The notes under the pieces are model-generated. The model had not been told where the DNA came from. It made no database searches and saw nothing but the letters and a program-made list of their open reading frames with translations. A DNA stretch of 64,000 bases from Hymenoscyphus infarciens (taxonomy: Eukaryota; Ascomycota; Leotiomycetes; Helotiales; Helotiaceae): contig LLCB01000133.1 of assembly GCA_001414345.1 (NCBI GenBank), forward strand, positions 62,001 to 126,000, read 5' to 3'. Within the stretch, counting starts at the first letter, position 1. Every line of letters starts with the position of its first letter. The translations under genes and the position numbers were made by a program. This document shows, piece after piece, positions 36,956 through 50,200 of this stretch.

Positions 36956-37927
36956 ATGCGGCCACCCACTATACTACACCACTTCTCGCATTCGGCATGC
37001 CCGCCGAAACACCCCTCGAGTTGCATACAAAGACTGTTCACGACAACCTCCCGATCCTCCCTCCAGAACCTCGCAAGAAATAAACACCCTCCATCAAAGA
37101 GACCTGAACGAAAATTCCCAACTGAATGCCTATCATATCATTGGGACACGACTCCCCCAACAGATGCTCAACTACTCCACGCCTCAAAATTCTTCAAATT
37201 CCGACCTCCAACCTTCCTTTGGTCCGCTCCCAAATTCAAAACGATGGACTTTGGAGATAGTCCTGAAGTTTGCTTCTTAGGACGATCGAATGTTGGGAAA
37301 TCATCTCTGTTAAATACCTTGCTCACCAGAAAAATATCACACACAAGTTCCAAACCCGGTCGAACGAAACTCATGAACGCCTTCGCGGTAGGGGGAGCAG
37401 AAGATAATGGCAAGAATCGATTAGTGGTCCTCGACATGCCGGGTTATGGAAAAGGAGGAAGAGCAGAATGGGGAACAGAAGTCTTGAAATATCTTGGAAA
37501 GAGAAGACAATTGAAGCGAGCCTTTCTTTTGATAGACGCCGAACATGGAGTCAAGTCAAGCGATCAACAGCTCATTGCGCTTCTCAAAGAGCATTCGGTC
37601 CCCTATCAGATTGTCTTATCGAAAGCTGATCGAGTTTTATTTACCGGTAGTCGTGAGCCGGGAGAATGGGCTTTGAATAATCGAATTTCGCAACTGAGGA
37701 GGGTAATGGAAACCGTAAAGGACCTTGTTCAGCCTAGTCCTGAGGATGATGTACTTGGTGTTGGGGAGGTTTTAGCTTGCAGCTCGGAGAAATGGGTCAA
37801 TGGGAATAGAATGGGTATCAACGCTGTCCGGTTTGCCATGTTGCAAGCAGCGGGTTTGGAATTGGAACGACAAACCCCCCTCGCTAAACCGGTGGAGACG
37901 ATACCATTCGATCAGATATACATGTGA
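36956..37927 (+). CDS. mrx8: Mitochondrial EngB/YihA-type GTPase (Mrx8)
   Basis: Intronless 323-aa TRAFAC GTPase of the EngB family; yeast Mrx8 associates with the mitochondrial expression machinery and bacterial EngB acts in large-subunit ribosome assembly. The first ~55 residues are rich in Arg/Ser/Thr and lack acidic residues (RLFTTTSRSSLQNLARNK), a probable mitochondrial targeting sequence. GTPase motifs are complete: G1 GRSNVGKS at 109-116, switch I region with KPGRTKLMNAF, G3 DMPGYG from 160, G4 SKAD at 222-225, and a CSSEK-type G5 near the C-terminus. The EngB-specific pattern between G3 and G4 (LLIDAEHGVKSSDQQLI) is present. The start at 36956 is the first in-frame ATG and gives a sensible presequence. 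Confidence 0.93.
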   Translation: MRPPTILHHFSHSACPPKHPSSCIQRLFTTTSRSSLQNLARNKHPPSKRPERKFPTECLSYHWDTTPPTDAQLLHASKFFKFRPPTFLWSAPKFKTMDFGDSPEVCFLGRSNVGKSSLLNTLLTRKISHTSSKPGRTKLMNAFAVGGAEDNGKNRLVVLDMPGYGKGGRAEWGTEVLKYLGKRRQLKRAFLLIDAEHGVKSSDQQLIALLKEHSVPYQIVLSKADRVLFTGSREPGEWALNNRISQLRRVMETVKDLVQPSPEDDVLGVGEVLACSSEKWVNGNRMGINAVRFAMLQAAGLELERQTPLAKPVETIPFDQIYM

Positions 37928-39187
37928 AGATAGGGCGGAATTTTGAGACCTAGGAGTTCGGAAACACCGCAATGTTAGATTGCGAGGTAGTTTTGTTATC
38001 AGCTCAGACTAAAGACACGCAACAACGATTTCCCAAGACCAAGGGATTCATTTGATAGGAATTTCGTAGCCAGAGCGGAATGGTTGTAAGATATTTTGCT
38101 CCTCTGTTGGGCACGATTGGCAACAATCGAAGGGTAGCTGTATGATATATTCCCAAGGTGGTTTGTCGAAAATGATCGTGACGATTGAGAAAATACATCG
38201 GGGCTACTCAATAAATACCCTCTCGCATCTGTACAACAACCTAGCCGGACCCGACAATGGAACCAAGAATCCACATGACAAAAGTCAGAGAATCCCCACT
38301 CAGCTTAAACTATAAGTGCTGTCAGTCATAACCCACCATTGGTTGGGTCGCTCGCGATGGACAGGAAAAAACTGCACTCATTGTCCCAAACTTCTAGAGT
38401 AAAAAGTTGGAACGACTTAGAACATTAATCTAGATGTTTTGGAACAATCAACCTCAACTATCTGGGTTAGCACTTTGGTTACTGCAGGTTTCCTCGTTCA
38501 ATGGTTGGTAAGCTAGTCTACTACTAGTTCTTGACTTCTCAGCACTTGTCTTTAGAGTAGTGGCAACGTCTGGGCGAACCGAAAATCGGCTAGGACCCTC
38601 AGAAATGGGATGAAATTTTCCAATTCACAGCCTTGTTGCCAATATAATAAGAATACTCGTAGGTAGAAGCCCTTTCACTGCCCTTCCAGGCTTATTAAAG
38701 ACCCCTGCAATTGCCTGCATGTATCACGTGAATCTCTTGACTAACCCACCCGACCCAACTGAGGCGTCATGGCCTCTTCCCAAGCTGTCTGAGCCACCTT
38801 GTCGCATAAATCTATCTCAGCATTCAAGGGCCTGAATGAGTATGCCTATGCCTCTGCCTCTTATGACAATTGAAACATACATCGCCAACCTGCGAACTGA
38901 TTCCTGATCTACCCTTATCATCAACACCACCACGAGAAGGTGTAATTGTATTTCGGAGCGGCGAGCCGGTAACCGCATCCCTCGACTTCAAATAACCCTC
39001 TTCCGCCCGCCTCCGTCACTGCCATTTGATTCACGACACACGATCCCATCGCCGGCCGAAGTGATTCGGAGCTTGCGGTTCATCCACTCGATTCCTCGAT
39101 TCCTCGATTCCTCCGCCAGTCTACCCTCATCCCAAATACATATAATAGTTTCGCTGTGCGATCATCACTAGACACCCCGTCGCAAAC
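37928..39187. other. Intergenic region upstream of the epsin gene
   Basis: No gene seen in 1.26 kb. The last ~250 bases are C/T rich and likely contain the epsin promoter and leader; GATTCCTCGATTCCTC repeats near 39090-39115. Confidence 0.45.
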
Positions 39188-40999
39188 ATGTCCAAGGTTA
39201 TTAGAAGCGTGAAGAATGTCACGAAGGGCTATTCCAGTGTGCAGGTCAAGGTCCGGAATGGTAGGAATCTCTCGCACCTAGCTATGGCATTTACTGATTG
39301 GAAAAAGCAACCAGCAACGATCCATGGGGTCCAACGGGAACGGATATGGGCGAAATTGCTCAGATGACATTCAACTCGTATGCGCCACCTGATCTGTTTA
39401 AGAGTTTCTCTAATTGGAGAGTATAGGTCAAACGAATTTTACGAGATTATGGATATGCTCGACAAGCGGTTGAATGATAAAGGCAAGAATTGGCGACACG
39501 TACTTAAAGCTCTCAAGGTTTTGGATTACTGCCTGCACGAAGGCTCGGAATTGGTCGTCACCTGGGCACACAAGAACATCTACATAATCAAGACTCTGAG
39601 AGAGTTCCAGTATATTGATGAAGATGGTCGAGATGTTGGACAGAACGGTAAGCTTGGTACTTGTTTATTGAAGTCTTGACTAATAATGTTAGTTCGTGTT
39701 TCTGCCAAGGAGTTGACCTCTTTGATATTGGACGAAGAGAGACTACGATCCGAGCGAAGCGACCGGAAAAACTGGAAATCTAGAGTTAGTGGTCTGGACG
39801 AATCGGTGGCACCATACGAACAACCCCACAACCAGCGTCGAACTCGCCCCCACCGAGCCCAACGAGCCGACGAGGAAGACGCAGAATATAGACTGGCAAT
39901 TGAGGCAAGCAAGTACCAAGAGGAAGAGGACCGAAAGAAGCGACAAAGCAGAACCGGAGAACCTGACGACGATGACCTCGCTAAAGCTATCAAGCTGAGT
40001 AAAGAGGAAGAGGAATTAAGACGAAGGGAGCTGGAAGACCAAAATGCTGCTTCTCTCTTTGATGACGACCTCATTCAGACTGCACCTCAAACTACTCAGC
40101 CTACTGGATTCAACCAAGGATATCAACAACAAGGTCAAGTCGATTGGTCAGGCAACCCAATTGACCCGAATATGCAGCAGCAACCTAGTGCCTTTGGTAA
40201 CATGTATACCGGTATGCAAAATCAACCAACTGGTTATCAAAATGGATTTCAACAAAACGGATTCCAACCCCAACCAACTGGCTTTGATCCTTATGGAGCT
40301 CAACAAATCCAACCCCAGCAGACAAGCTTCAATCCATACCAGAATTCAAGCCCATTTCAACAACAACCTCAAGCTCCAGAGCCACTACTTCCAGCGAGCA
40401 CCAATAATCCTTGGGCAACGAACCAGCAACAAGCACAGCCCCTCATGCCTACGCCAACAGGATCTAATAATCCATTTGCGCCAGCATTCAGTCGCCCTCA
40501 AACCACCACCCCAGCTAAGCCAACCTTGTCAACACTACAAGAGCAAAAGACTGCTGCCTTTAATCCAATTTCGTCGTACAAGCCACCGCAAAAGGAAATG
40601 GACCCACATCAAGCTAAGCTTAACGCTTTGCTTGCAAGCGGCGAAGGAATGGATACCTTTGGCAATACTGGTGATCTTCGTATTCCAGCTCAACACACAG
40701 CACCAGGAACTTTTGTCAACAGTGCAGGAGCAGGGCTTAATAGCATGACTGCACAACAAACAGGGACTAACCCATTCGTGCAAAATCAATACACGGGAAT
40801 GCCCCAGACACAATATGGAGGTAACGCGAGTGCTTTCGGTGGTGCTCCTGGTCGTCAAATGCCAGCGGCAACTGGTCCAGCTGGAATGTCTAATGGCTTT
40901 GGTGGGGGATATGGTGCTCAGCAACAACAGAGTAATCCATTTGGAGCCAGACCACAACAGAACCAAAATGGACAAGGTGGAGATTTGATACAGTTTTAG
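39188..40999 (+). CDS. ent1: Epsin, ENTH-domain endocytic adaptor (Ent1/2)
   Basis: Clathrin adaptor that binds PtdIns(4,5)P2, ubiquitinated cargo and EH-domain proteins at endocytic sites. Model: exons 39188-39260, 39308-39377, 39427-39647 and 39693-40999, 556 aa, with three introns of 47, 49 and 45 nt. The ENTH domain fills residues 1-~150: MSKVIRSVKNVTKGYSSVQV, then the splice-restored NDPWGPTG and DKGKNWRHVLKALKVLDYCL. Two ubiquitin-interacting motifs follow at about 183-202 (DAEYRLAIEASKYQ) and 214-231 (DDLAKAIKLSKEEE). The remainder is Gln/Asn/Pro rich with NPF motifs (NPFAPAF, NPFVQNQ, NPFGARP), which bind EH domains, and ends with DLIQF, a C-terminal clathrin-box-like motif. Every expected module is present. 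Confidence 0.95.
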
Positions 41000-41622
41000 C
41001 CCTGGTTAATGGAGCAAAACTTGCGTATCTTGTCATTTGTTGATTTTTTCATATGGAGCATGCATGGTTTACGGGCTATTCCCTTTCTTCGAGCAGGCGT
41101 GTGAACAAATACTCTTCTTTAAGCTGGACTGGGACCGAGAGGCATGCGTAGCGGGCCCTATTTTCCCAATTATGGCTCATGCGAGGGGGTTTTCTCTTGC
41201 TCTTCTGTTGAACTTAGATTTTTTGGTGCTAAAAGTGAAACGATTCACGAGCGGCAATGATTACTTAGGCACACTTATTAAGATTGGAGAAGAATCTTAA
41301 ACAGCGGTTTTTTGTGTCAATATAATGGATAAATCCCTTTCAATGCTTGTCTTTTCCCCAGGCCGTTCCCGTTGAGTATCCATTTCTCAATTCCAATAAC
41401 TTTGCGCCTTGACTCCTTCGCTTGTGCTTGACGATAATAAAATTTCCTCTCAAGAAGCTGCTCTTCCTCTCTTGTCTCTTGAAGGGTGGCCCTTCTTCGA
41501 GTCCTCTTCCCCACACGCGACTTTCCCCAAACGTGAAATTGAACATGAATTCCAGGACAAGAGGTGATACATGCACTTCTTCCAACAGCACTTTCTTCGT
41601 TTTCCCCTCGTTTTCTGCTTCA
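41000..41622. other. Convergent intergenic spacer
   Basis: Spacer between the 3' ends of the epsin and centrin genes. It contains short frames on both strands without family features and presumably holds both 3' UTRs. Confidence 0.45.
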
Positions 41623-42546
41623 TCATCCCATACAAATCCCCACAAACTCTTCCCTCCCCACTCCCCCTTTCCCATCCAGATCAAACTCCTCAATCATAGC
41701 CACCAATTCATCCTCATCCAGGCCCTCGCCCAACTCCCTCGCTACCCTCCTCAGATCATCGATACTTATTATCCCCTTATCATCGGTATCAAAAAGACTA
41801 AACGCCCTTAGAATTTCTTCCCTTGGGTCGCGTTGACTTATTAACGTCGCGGCTACCGTTTGAAAAGCTTGCAGTGTGAGGACTAGACGCCCTGGGGTTT
41901 GTGCGAGGGAGGACATTGGTTTGGGATGCTGGGAGCGGATGTTGGTTGTTGTGTTTTGGTTGGGGGGCGAAGGGGAAGGGGGGATGCCGTGGGTGGAGAG
42001 GAGGTCGAGGATGTGCGCTTTGGGGAGGTCGAAGCCGAGGGCTTTGAGGGAGACTTTGAATTCGTGGTAGTCGATTCGCTGGTCCTTGTCTAGGTCGAAG
42101 AGGCTGAACTGGTTTTGGTGTTTTTGTTAGCCGTAGATTCTCTTTTTTTCTTCTGCTGTGCCTTTCTTCTTGAATTCGCATAACATGAGCAATTTTAACA
42201 CCACGCTCTCATCAACTGAGCGGAGCGATCACTCTTCCAATATCCTCTCGAGCCCATTTATCCCTTTCCTCCCTTAAAATCAAGACTGGAAAGTACTCAC
42301 AGCTTCATTTATCTCCTCGCGCTGCTCATCCGTAATACTCTGCAGCGAATTCGAGGGCGCCGAAGACCCTCCCTGCGCCGGCGCGCGTGGTTCAGGATTC
42401 AGATTCCGGGTTGGTGCGCCAAAGGCATTTCCCACCCCTCCTCCTCCTCCTCCGCCCGTTTCGCGATTTCGATCGGGTAGCTTGTTGTGGATGTTTGAGT
42501 AGTTGCGCGCTGGGAAGGCGGGATGTGTTTGTGTTGTTGAGGCCAT
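41623..42546 (-). CDS. cdc31: Centrin Cdc31
   Basis: Calmodulin-superfamily EF-hand protein of the spindle pole body; Cdc31 also works in the TREX-2 mRNA export complex at nuclear pores. Model: exons 42301-42546 and 41623-42108 (192-nt intron, GTGAGT donor, CCAG acceptor, phase 0), 243 aa. The first ~70 residues form a Gly/Pro/Asn-rich extension with seven consecutive Gly. EF-hand 1 is split by the intron just before FSLFDLDKDQRIDYHEF (loop 87-98, ligands intact). EF-hand 2 is degenerate and carries a Pro/Asn/Thr-rich insertion (about 120-146). EF-hand 3 (189-200, DTDDKG) and EF-hand 4 (225-236, DLDGKGGVGREE) have acidic ligands at positions 1, 3 and 12 but Lys at position 5, so their calcium affinity may be lower. 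The characteristic LRRVARELGEGLDEDEL helix is clear. Confidence 0.9.
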
Positions 42547-44249
42547 TTATTCTTCTTCTTTCTGCTCTTGCCTGTCGTTGCGGTCGGTGAATCCTCCACG
42601 GTGAATGAATTTGCGACGGGGACTGGGGCGAGAGAGAATGCCAGTTCAATGGGCCCTGTATTAGAAATAGCTGGTGCTTGGACTTGGCGGGCGCGAATGG
42701 TGTAAGCGGGGATGCAAAGGGTGCAAAATTATTATGGTTGGTGATGTTTACAGGGTAGAGGTGTGGTGTTGCGCGTGGACGCGATTTAGGTCGCGCCAGC
42801 CACGGCAGCACCCGGAGAGATGAGAGGTGGAAATCGGCTTGGAATTTGGATGGGGATTAGGGATATATTTACTTGGGTAGAAAAAAGTATATGTACACTT
42901 GGGTAGAAAAATGATAGCTGATGAATAAATAATAAAGATTGATGGTGGATTAAAGGTTGAATTTTGTCTTACTTGAGCTTCCCTCCCTACTCCCTACCTT
43001 GGACTTCCTCGACTTTGTACGAGTACTAGCGCTCAAACACGAAAGAAACGGCATTGAATATCAAGAGTAATACCCGTTCTTCCTTCACTACCTACTTACA
43101 TACCGATTGTTCTAAAGGTTTAATAACTTTTCTTCAAGCTAGAAGGAGGAAACTTCGATTGTTTTTGGGCGGTAGCACTGAGTGAGAAATACTCTATACA
43201 GTGTTTCTGGGTTATCTTGAAGCAAAAGAACGAGTTTGAGTGAGCTTTTTAAGTGACTTGCGAAAAGGCCTAGACCATTGCATTTATTTCCTAATAAAAA
43301 GGAATTTCTCGATTCTTCCAAGTTGCCTCTTACAACACTTTAATTCTCTGGTAGTTTCTGATGCATAGAAGGGGGTCGTATAGGCAGAGCTCTTGTGCTG
43401 TAGCTGATGTCGCTTTTTAGTATGGGTACACCGACCTCTGCCGGGACAGCTTCCTATTTTGTACCTCTGAAAAATTAGCTTAAACTCGAGAATAAACGAC
43501 AACAACGAAACTAAACTAGATGCAGCCATATTGTCTTGTTAATTAGCTATTAAAGTCTCGTTCTAGATTTTTTTATAGGTATTTTTGTGAACCATCAAAG
43601 CTTCTAAAGTAGAACCTATCATAAAATCAGTCTTCTGGTAGGCAGCAACTGCGACTCCTTGAGCTCCTGAACCTCATCATAATAGAGTCACAACCTAGAA
43701 AGCCTAACACTCATCAACACTAATAATCTTCTATGAATGATTTATAGCCAGTGATTTCCCTCAGGCAGCAATTGATCTCTAAGCAAGACTAAGTAGAAAG
43801 TGTCAAGTTACACCAAAAGGAAGTGCATAGAGTCCCATGACCTTCCCAGCCAGCTTTTTACTCAAAAAAGTGCAGGGGTTGGTGGTGGGCCTAAGGCCTG
43901 ACAAGGCTCCCCACCCACGCTAACTGACGCTAACCGACGCTAACTCGTAACAACCTCGACACCCATTTCTGTCTTCCAGACTCATAAAGTCCCCCCCCGT
44001 CGCCGACAACCTTTTCCACCCTCAACTTCATCCTCGCGCACCGAGGCACGCACCCTTTCACAATATTCTCCTTGGATGATGTTTGCGATCCAGTGTCATC
44101 ATTGAGCGCACTCTTTCATCGTGTCAGCGCGTCCCTTATCAGCGCGTCGTCCGCGTTTCTCCTTCAGTACACATACGACAAACCTCTCCCAAGCTTCCAT
44201 CTAGCACCACCTCACACCGGTCACCAGTCTCGCTGCGACGGTAATCAAG
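42547..44249. other. Intergenic region upstream of the nucleoporin gene
   Basis: About 1.7 kb with no gene seen; it carries the divergent promoters of the centrin and nucleoporin genes. Three near-identical ~11-nt units of CGCTAACTGA type occur at about 43917-43949. Confidence 0.45.
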
Positions 44250-47200
44250 ATGTCGGGCTTTGGAGGATTTGGCGGCTTCGGCCAGAACAACAACACCCAA
44301 TCGACGGGATTTGGTGGATTTGGGTCAACCCCAGCTACAAATACAGGTAGGTCAAGCTTTTTCTTTACACCTTCAGCTTCTATATCCGCCGGTGAATCAT
44401 GAGAATGCTGGATACATCAACGCGAATCGATCACTTACTCGAACCTTCTTATCTGCGGCATAGGCTTTGGTTCGACCCCTGCAACTACCGGCTTTGGAGC
44501 TTCGAATACAACAGGTGGTGGGCTCTTCGGGAGCAGCACTGGTGGCTTCGGGAACAGTGGAGGTACGTCTAGTATGATTTACTGCGCGCTGGGCCGTTTG
44601 TTCGAACCGATCGATTGCACTCTCCCCTGATTTTCATAGCAACACGCGCCGTCTCCGTCCTTCCTTTGCCCTTTTCTCATTTTACCTTCCCCGCACGGTT
44701 ATGGATCCGCCTCGACAGATCGTCATACCGAAAAATCACAGGAACACACGGCGTGTTAGCCCATTGCCATTGCCATCACTAACTCCGTTGTCTATCACAG
44801 GTGCCTTTGGCTCATCTAATACGGGATTTGGCGCGGCGAAGCCAGCCTTCGGCGCAACGAACACTTCAACTCCAGGTAGCATATTCGGAAATACGACTGC
44901 GACCAGTGGAGGATTTGGTGGTGGATTTGGGCAAACCCCAGCTGCCTCATCAGGCTTTGGCACACCAGCTGCGAGCACGGGTGGTCTTTTCGGGGCCAAA
45001 CCAGCAACAACATTTGGAACCCCCACTCCAAACCCCTTTGGCGGTGCTGCTAGCGGCTCTGGATTTGGTGCTTCGCCAGCTACAGGTGCCTTTGGATCTC
45101 CTGCATCTACAGCTTTGGGAGGTGCGACTGGGGTCTGCGAAGGTACTGCGAGCGTTCCTTTCCAGCCATTCGTTGAAAAGGAGCCTAACAGCACCAACAA
45201 TCAACAAAACTCGTTTCAGAATATCTGCTTCCAACAACCATACCAGAAGTGGTCTCCAGACGAGCTAAGATTGGCGGATTATACTGCTGGACGCCGTTAC
45301 GGTAACGGTAGCAACCAAGCTGGTGCCTTTGGAGCAAATACTGGCTTTGGTGGTTTCGGTTCAACGAATACTACCTCTACTGGGTTTGGAGGTGCGAATA
45401 CCAATACCGGGGGCTTGTTTGGATCAGGCGCAGCTACGGGCTCTCCATTTGGCACCAGTCAACCTGCTTCGACTGGATTTGGAACCAATACTGCAACAGC
45501 TGGGGGAGGATTATTTGGAGCCGCAAAGCCTGCAGGCGGTATGTTCGGCTCAACTCCAGCACAGCCAACCAACAATTTGTTCGGAGGCAGCAATGCAACA
45601 AATACCTTTGGCTCTGCACCAGCTACAGGAGGATTTGGCACCAACAGCGCCGGGGGAGGTTTATTTGGAAATACGGCCACAGCAAACAAACCTGGCTTCA
45701 GCTTTGGCGCTTCCCAACCCGCAGCTGCAACAACTGGAACTGGTTTTGGCTCAGGTACAGGCTTTGGATCAGGATCAACTGGAGGAGGTCTATTTGGTGG
45801 CACTAACAACACGCAACCACAAAACACAAACAACGCCTTCGGTCAGCAGCAACAACAACCCCCCCAAGCAGGAAACACATTTGGGGGTTTCGGCGGTGCC
45901 CAGCAACCAGCAACAGGAGGCCTCTTCGGTCAAAACCAGGCAAAGCCTGCTGGTGGTCTTTTCGGTGCCACTAACACCACTACTCCAGCTTCTGGCGGGC
46001 TATTTGGTGGTGGTGCCCAGCAACCTGCTGCAACTGGCGGTCTATTTGGCGGTACTGCTGCTCAACCACAACAAAACTCTCTCTTTGGTGCTCCAAAGCC
46101 GGCGGGATCATCATTATTTGGTGGCGCTGCTACTTCACAGCCTAGCACTGGTGGTGGTCTATTCGGTGGTTTTGGTGGACAGCAAAATACCAATCAACCC
46201 CAAACTTCTGGCGGGCTTTTTGGAGGATTAGGCGCCAACAATAATCAGCAAAAACCAACATCGTTGTTCAACACCCCTCAAAATCAAAATTCTGGTGGAA
46301 CTGGTCTCTTTGGTAACAGTACTTCGCAGCCTCAACAGGGAGGTGGCAGTTTGTTCGGAAGCTTTGGAAACTCGCAACAAAACCCACAACAAAACCAGAG
46401 CTCCTTTGGCAATTCGCTTCTTTCAAACTCCCAGCAAAATCAGCAGACTTCTCTTACAGCAGGTATCAGCGATAATGCGGCATATGGCGGGGGCTCCTTA
46501 TTTGGTAGTCTCGCAAACAGCCAAGTCAACAATCCAGGACCTATTGCAACACCACTTTCTAGCAGTGTCAAGCGAAAGTCAACAACCGCCCTCCCAATGT
46601 ACAAGTTGAACACAGCATCATCCTCGCGCTTCTCCACCCCACAGAAGCGCCCAGGTGGATTTGGTTTCTCATACAGCCAATATGGAACCCCGGGAAGTGC
46701 TTCAAGCATCTCTAGCACACCTGGTGCTTTTGGTGGAAGTACCTTGGGGGGTACATTTGGACGGAGCACCCTCAGAACTAGCGCTTCTACCAATAGTCTT
46801 CGTCGAACTTTCGGACCAGAGGATAGTATTCTTGCACCAGGAGCATTCTCTTCAAGCTCAAACTCCCGAGCTTATGGTAGTGCGGGTAGCGTCAAGAAAC
46901 TCAACATCAACAGAGGTCTCCGTAACGATTTATTTACACCACCTACCGCCCCACAAGTTACCACCACGCCTTCGACGGGCATTCTGAAGAACAAGCGTGT
47001 ATCTTTTGACGCTAATACTACCAACGGTGTAGGCGTTTCCAGCCCACTCAAGACCATCACAAATGGATCAAGCCCTAGTTCAGAAGAGCTTGGACTTCTC
47101 CGTCCCTCTGCTTCCAACGTCAACGGTGCCAATGGCAAGGTCTCCAACGCTTCCTCTGGATCTACCTCCCCTGAGATGGAGCAAACAACCAACAACCAAC

Positions 47201-50200
47201 TTGCCGTGGTCAGCGAGGAGTCTGCAGTTGGTTCTTCCTCGAAGACGCCTCAGGTAGACCAAGAACCTGGACAATATTTCATGATCCCATCGAAAGAGGA
47301 ACTTGAGAAGATGAGCGTTGAAGCAAAGAAGAATGTATCCAATTTCACTGTCGGTAGGGAAGGCATTGGTCAAGTCACCTTTAATAGACCAGTGGATCTG
47401 AATCGTTTTGTTTTGGATGAAATTCCTGGCAACATTGTAGTGTTGACTACGCGCTCCTGCACTGTCTACTCGGACCCCACCAAGAAGCCACCAATGGGCC
47501 ACGGCCTCAATGTTCCTGCCACCATTTCCTTATACAACTCTTGGCCTCGCAAGCGGGATGGCAAAACACCATCTTCCGAGAAGTCTGGCGCACTATTCAA
47601 GAAACATGTCGATCGATTGACCCGAGTTCCCGATACTACTTTTAAGTCATATAACAAGGATACGGGCGTTTGGGAATTCTCGGTAGAGCATTTCACCACT
47701 TACGGCTTTCCAGAAGACGAAGAGGAAACCGATGGTGAGGCTTTGAGTGAACTTGGACAAAGCACTTTAAGTCTTGCCCCGGACACTCCCACCCCAAGAA
47801 CCAACCATGCTCACCTTGACCAATCTTTCGCATCCACTTCCCAAGCCACCCATACCGAATCCGATCCCGAAGATACCTTTGAGTTTAGGAAGAGAAAGGT
47901 TTTACCAGGTTCTTTTGATGATCAGCCATATTATGTGGAGGATGAGATCATGGAGGAGGATCATGACGAGACATATGGGGAGTCTTTTTTAGATGAGCGC
48001 TCCGTGGGTTCTCGGTCGGAAAATGGCGTCGAAGAGCCTATGGATCAAGACGACAATTTCCAGGACGACGAATCTGTCAACATCGTGGATCAAGAGATGG
48101 CGGGATCTTATCCTGAGGTTGACAACACCGCGGAGCTTGATGATGAGGACTCGCAAGATGGTTATGATGATGTGGATGGTGGTAACAATGCACTGGTTAG
48201 AGCCAGACTGAGAGCTTCCCAGAAAGCCGCAACGCCTGTGAAAAAGTTCGCAGCTGGTAACGACTGGACGGCCGCCTTGGTGAAAACAGTCAGCCCCAAG
48301 AAACAGGATCGTGCGCTGTTGAAGAGCTTGATTCAACTCCAGGAAGACACTCGATTGGAATCTCACCCTACGCCAATAGCTAAGAGAGTTGCTCCAGACC
48401 GTGGATTTGCTACAAGTATCGACTTGATGAATTCTTTATTCGGCCAGACGAAGAGCCCAATCAAGCCGGCAAAGGTTTCTGCAAAGGCAAAAGGTTTCGA
48501 GGTTGGTGTTCCTTTCCATGCATAATTTGATGGTGTAGGTAAAGATGAACGAGGGCCGTTTGTTGAGCCCGCTCATGTATGTAGCAATCAATAAAAAACA
48601 TTTACTAAAATACTCTTCTCCTAGTGGCCATATGCGAAAAGATCTAAAACATCCGGCACTGATATGAAAGACATGACCGCGGCCGACCGTCAGTTTTATG
48701 AGTCGTTAAAACCGAGCTGGGGTCCCGATGGCACCTTGGTGTATGCTAGCCAGGTCGATGCTGTAGCATTCAACAAGTCCCCCAGTCGAATGCGCGAAAA
48801 CAACGGCTTGGTCGCAGTTCAGAAAGGAGCGATAGTGTCCGAGGGCAGAGACGTTCGTTTTGCTAAGATATCCAACGAGGTAAGTGATTGGTTCTTTCAG
48901 AACTCAGCAACTTATGCTAACTTGTCAAGCACTCTGCCGAACATCTGCAAATACAGCAAAGCATGACAGTGATTGATGACTCGAGCAATGTCCCATTTGC
49001 AACGCTTCCCGAAAACTTCAAATTATCCGCGTTTTGTGACCAGCGTGCGACTCGAGATCCAGCTGCTATGCACGAGAGGCTTGTTTGGGAGCTTGCTAGT
49101 ATTTTATGGGATGATATTGTCGTCCCGGAAGAGCTAGAAGGAGTTCCATCTATCTCAAACCGTCTTCGAAAAGACAAGTTATCCTCATTCTGGCAAAAGT
49201 TGGTCACCCCTGCGTCGAATCGGAGTATTGGTCTTGCCAAGTCCAATGAGGAAAAGGCTATAGTCTCCCTCGCTGCCCATAACGTACCTGACGCTTGTGG
49301 TCATCTTATCGCAGGCAAGAATTTCCACCTCGCCACCTTGGTTGCTGTCATCGGCGGGAAAGAATCTATTCGAAAAGACATTAAACAACAAATCTCCGAT
49401 TGGAAACAGTCGAAAGTCCTTTCTGAATTTAGTCAACCAATTCGTGCGCTTTATGAGCTACTCGCTGGTAATGTTTGCGTTTGTGATGGCACGAAGGGTG
49501 CCTCCATCGAAGATCGCATTGACCCATTTATCATCTCAAAACGATTTGGACTCGACTGGCGACAGGCTTTCGGACTTCGTCTTTGGTATGGAACTCTGGC
49601 CACTGAGTCGCTCGAAAATGCCATCGAAAGCTTCACTACGGACCTTGCCCAGGGCAAGGAGACCGCCAAACCACATCCATGGTACGTTGAGGAAAAGATA
49701 CCAACGTTATGGAAAGACAAGGATCAAGGAGAGAGAGAAGATCTTCTTTGGGGACTCTTGAAATTGCATACCTATCACGATACTTCCATGGAAGAAATTC
49801 TGCTGCCTGCAAATTCTCAACTATCACCACTCGATTTCCGGCTTAGCTGGCAACTCAGCCAAGCCCTGACATCCGCCAATGTCGTTGGCCATACAGATGA
49901 ATCCACGGCCGATGAGATTACCTTGTCTTTCACATCTCAGCTCATAAATGAAGGTAGTTGGCTCGAGGCTGTGTTTGTTCTTCTTCATCTTTCCGACGCC
50001 GATACTCGAGCCAAATCTATTCAAAAGCACCTTGCTCAGTTTGCTGGACGTATCGGCTCTGAAGAGAGTCAAAGCTTTACAACCTTGACAACGCAACTCA
50101 AGATACCCTCCTCCTGGATCTGGGAGGCAAAGGCTTTGTACATGCGCAGTGTCGAACGGAACTCTCGTGCCGAGGTGGAATGTTTGATCAAAGCCGGCTC

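Noticed and set aside
36759..36965. N-terminal extension of fmc1 to 36965.
   Set aside because: It overlaps the start of divergent mrx8 and has no similarity to the family, which starts at MSSSTRLRSIYRSF.
45323..46231. A 302-codon frame overlapping the nucleoporin in another phase, and long minus-strand frames at 44736-45833.
   Set aside because: They are shadows of the repetitive GLFG coding sequence, whose periodic codons keep other frames open.
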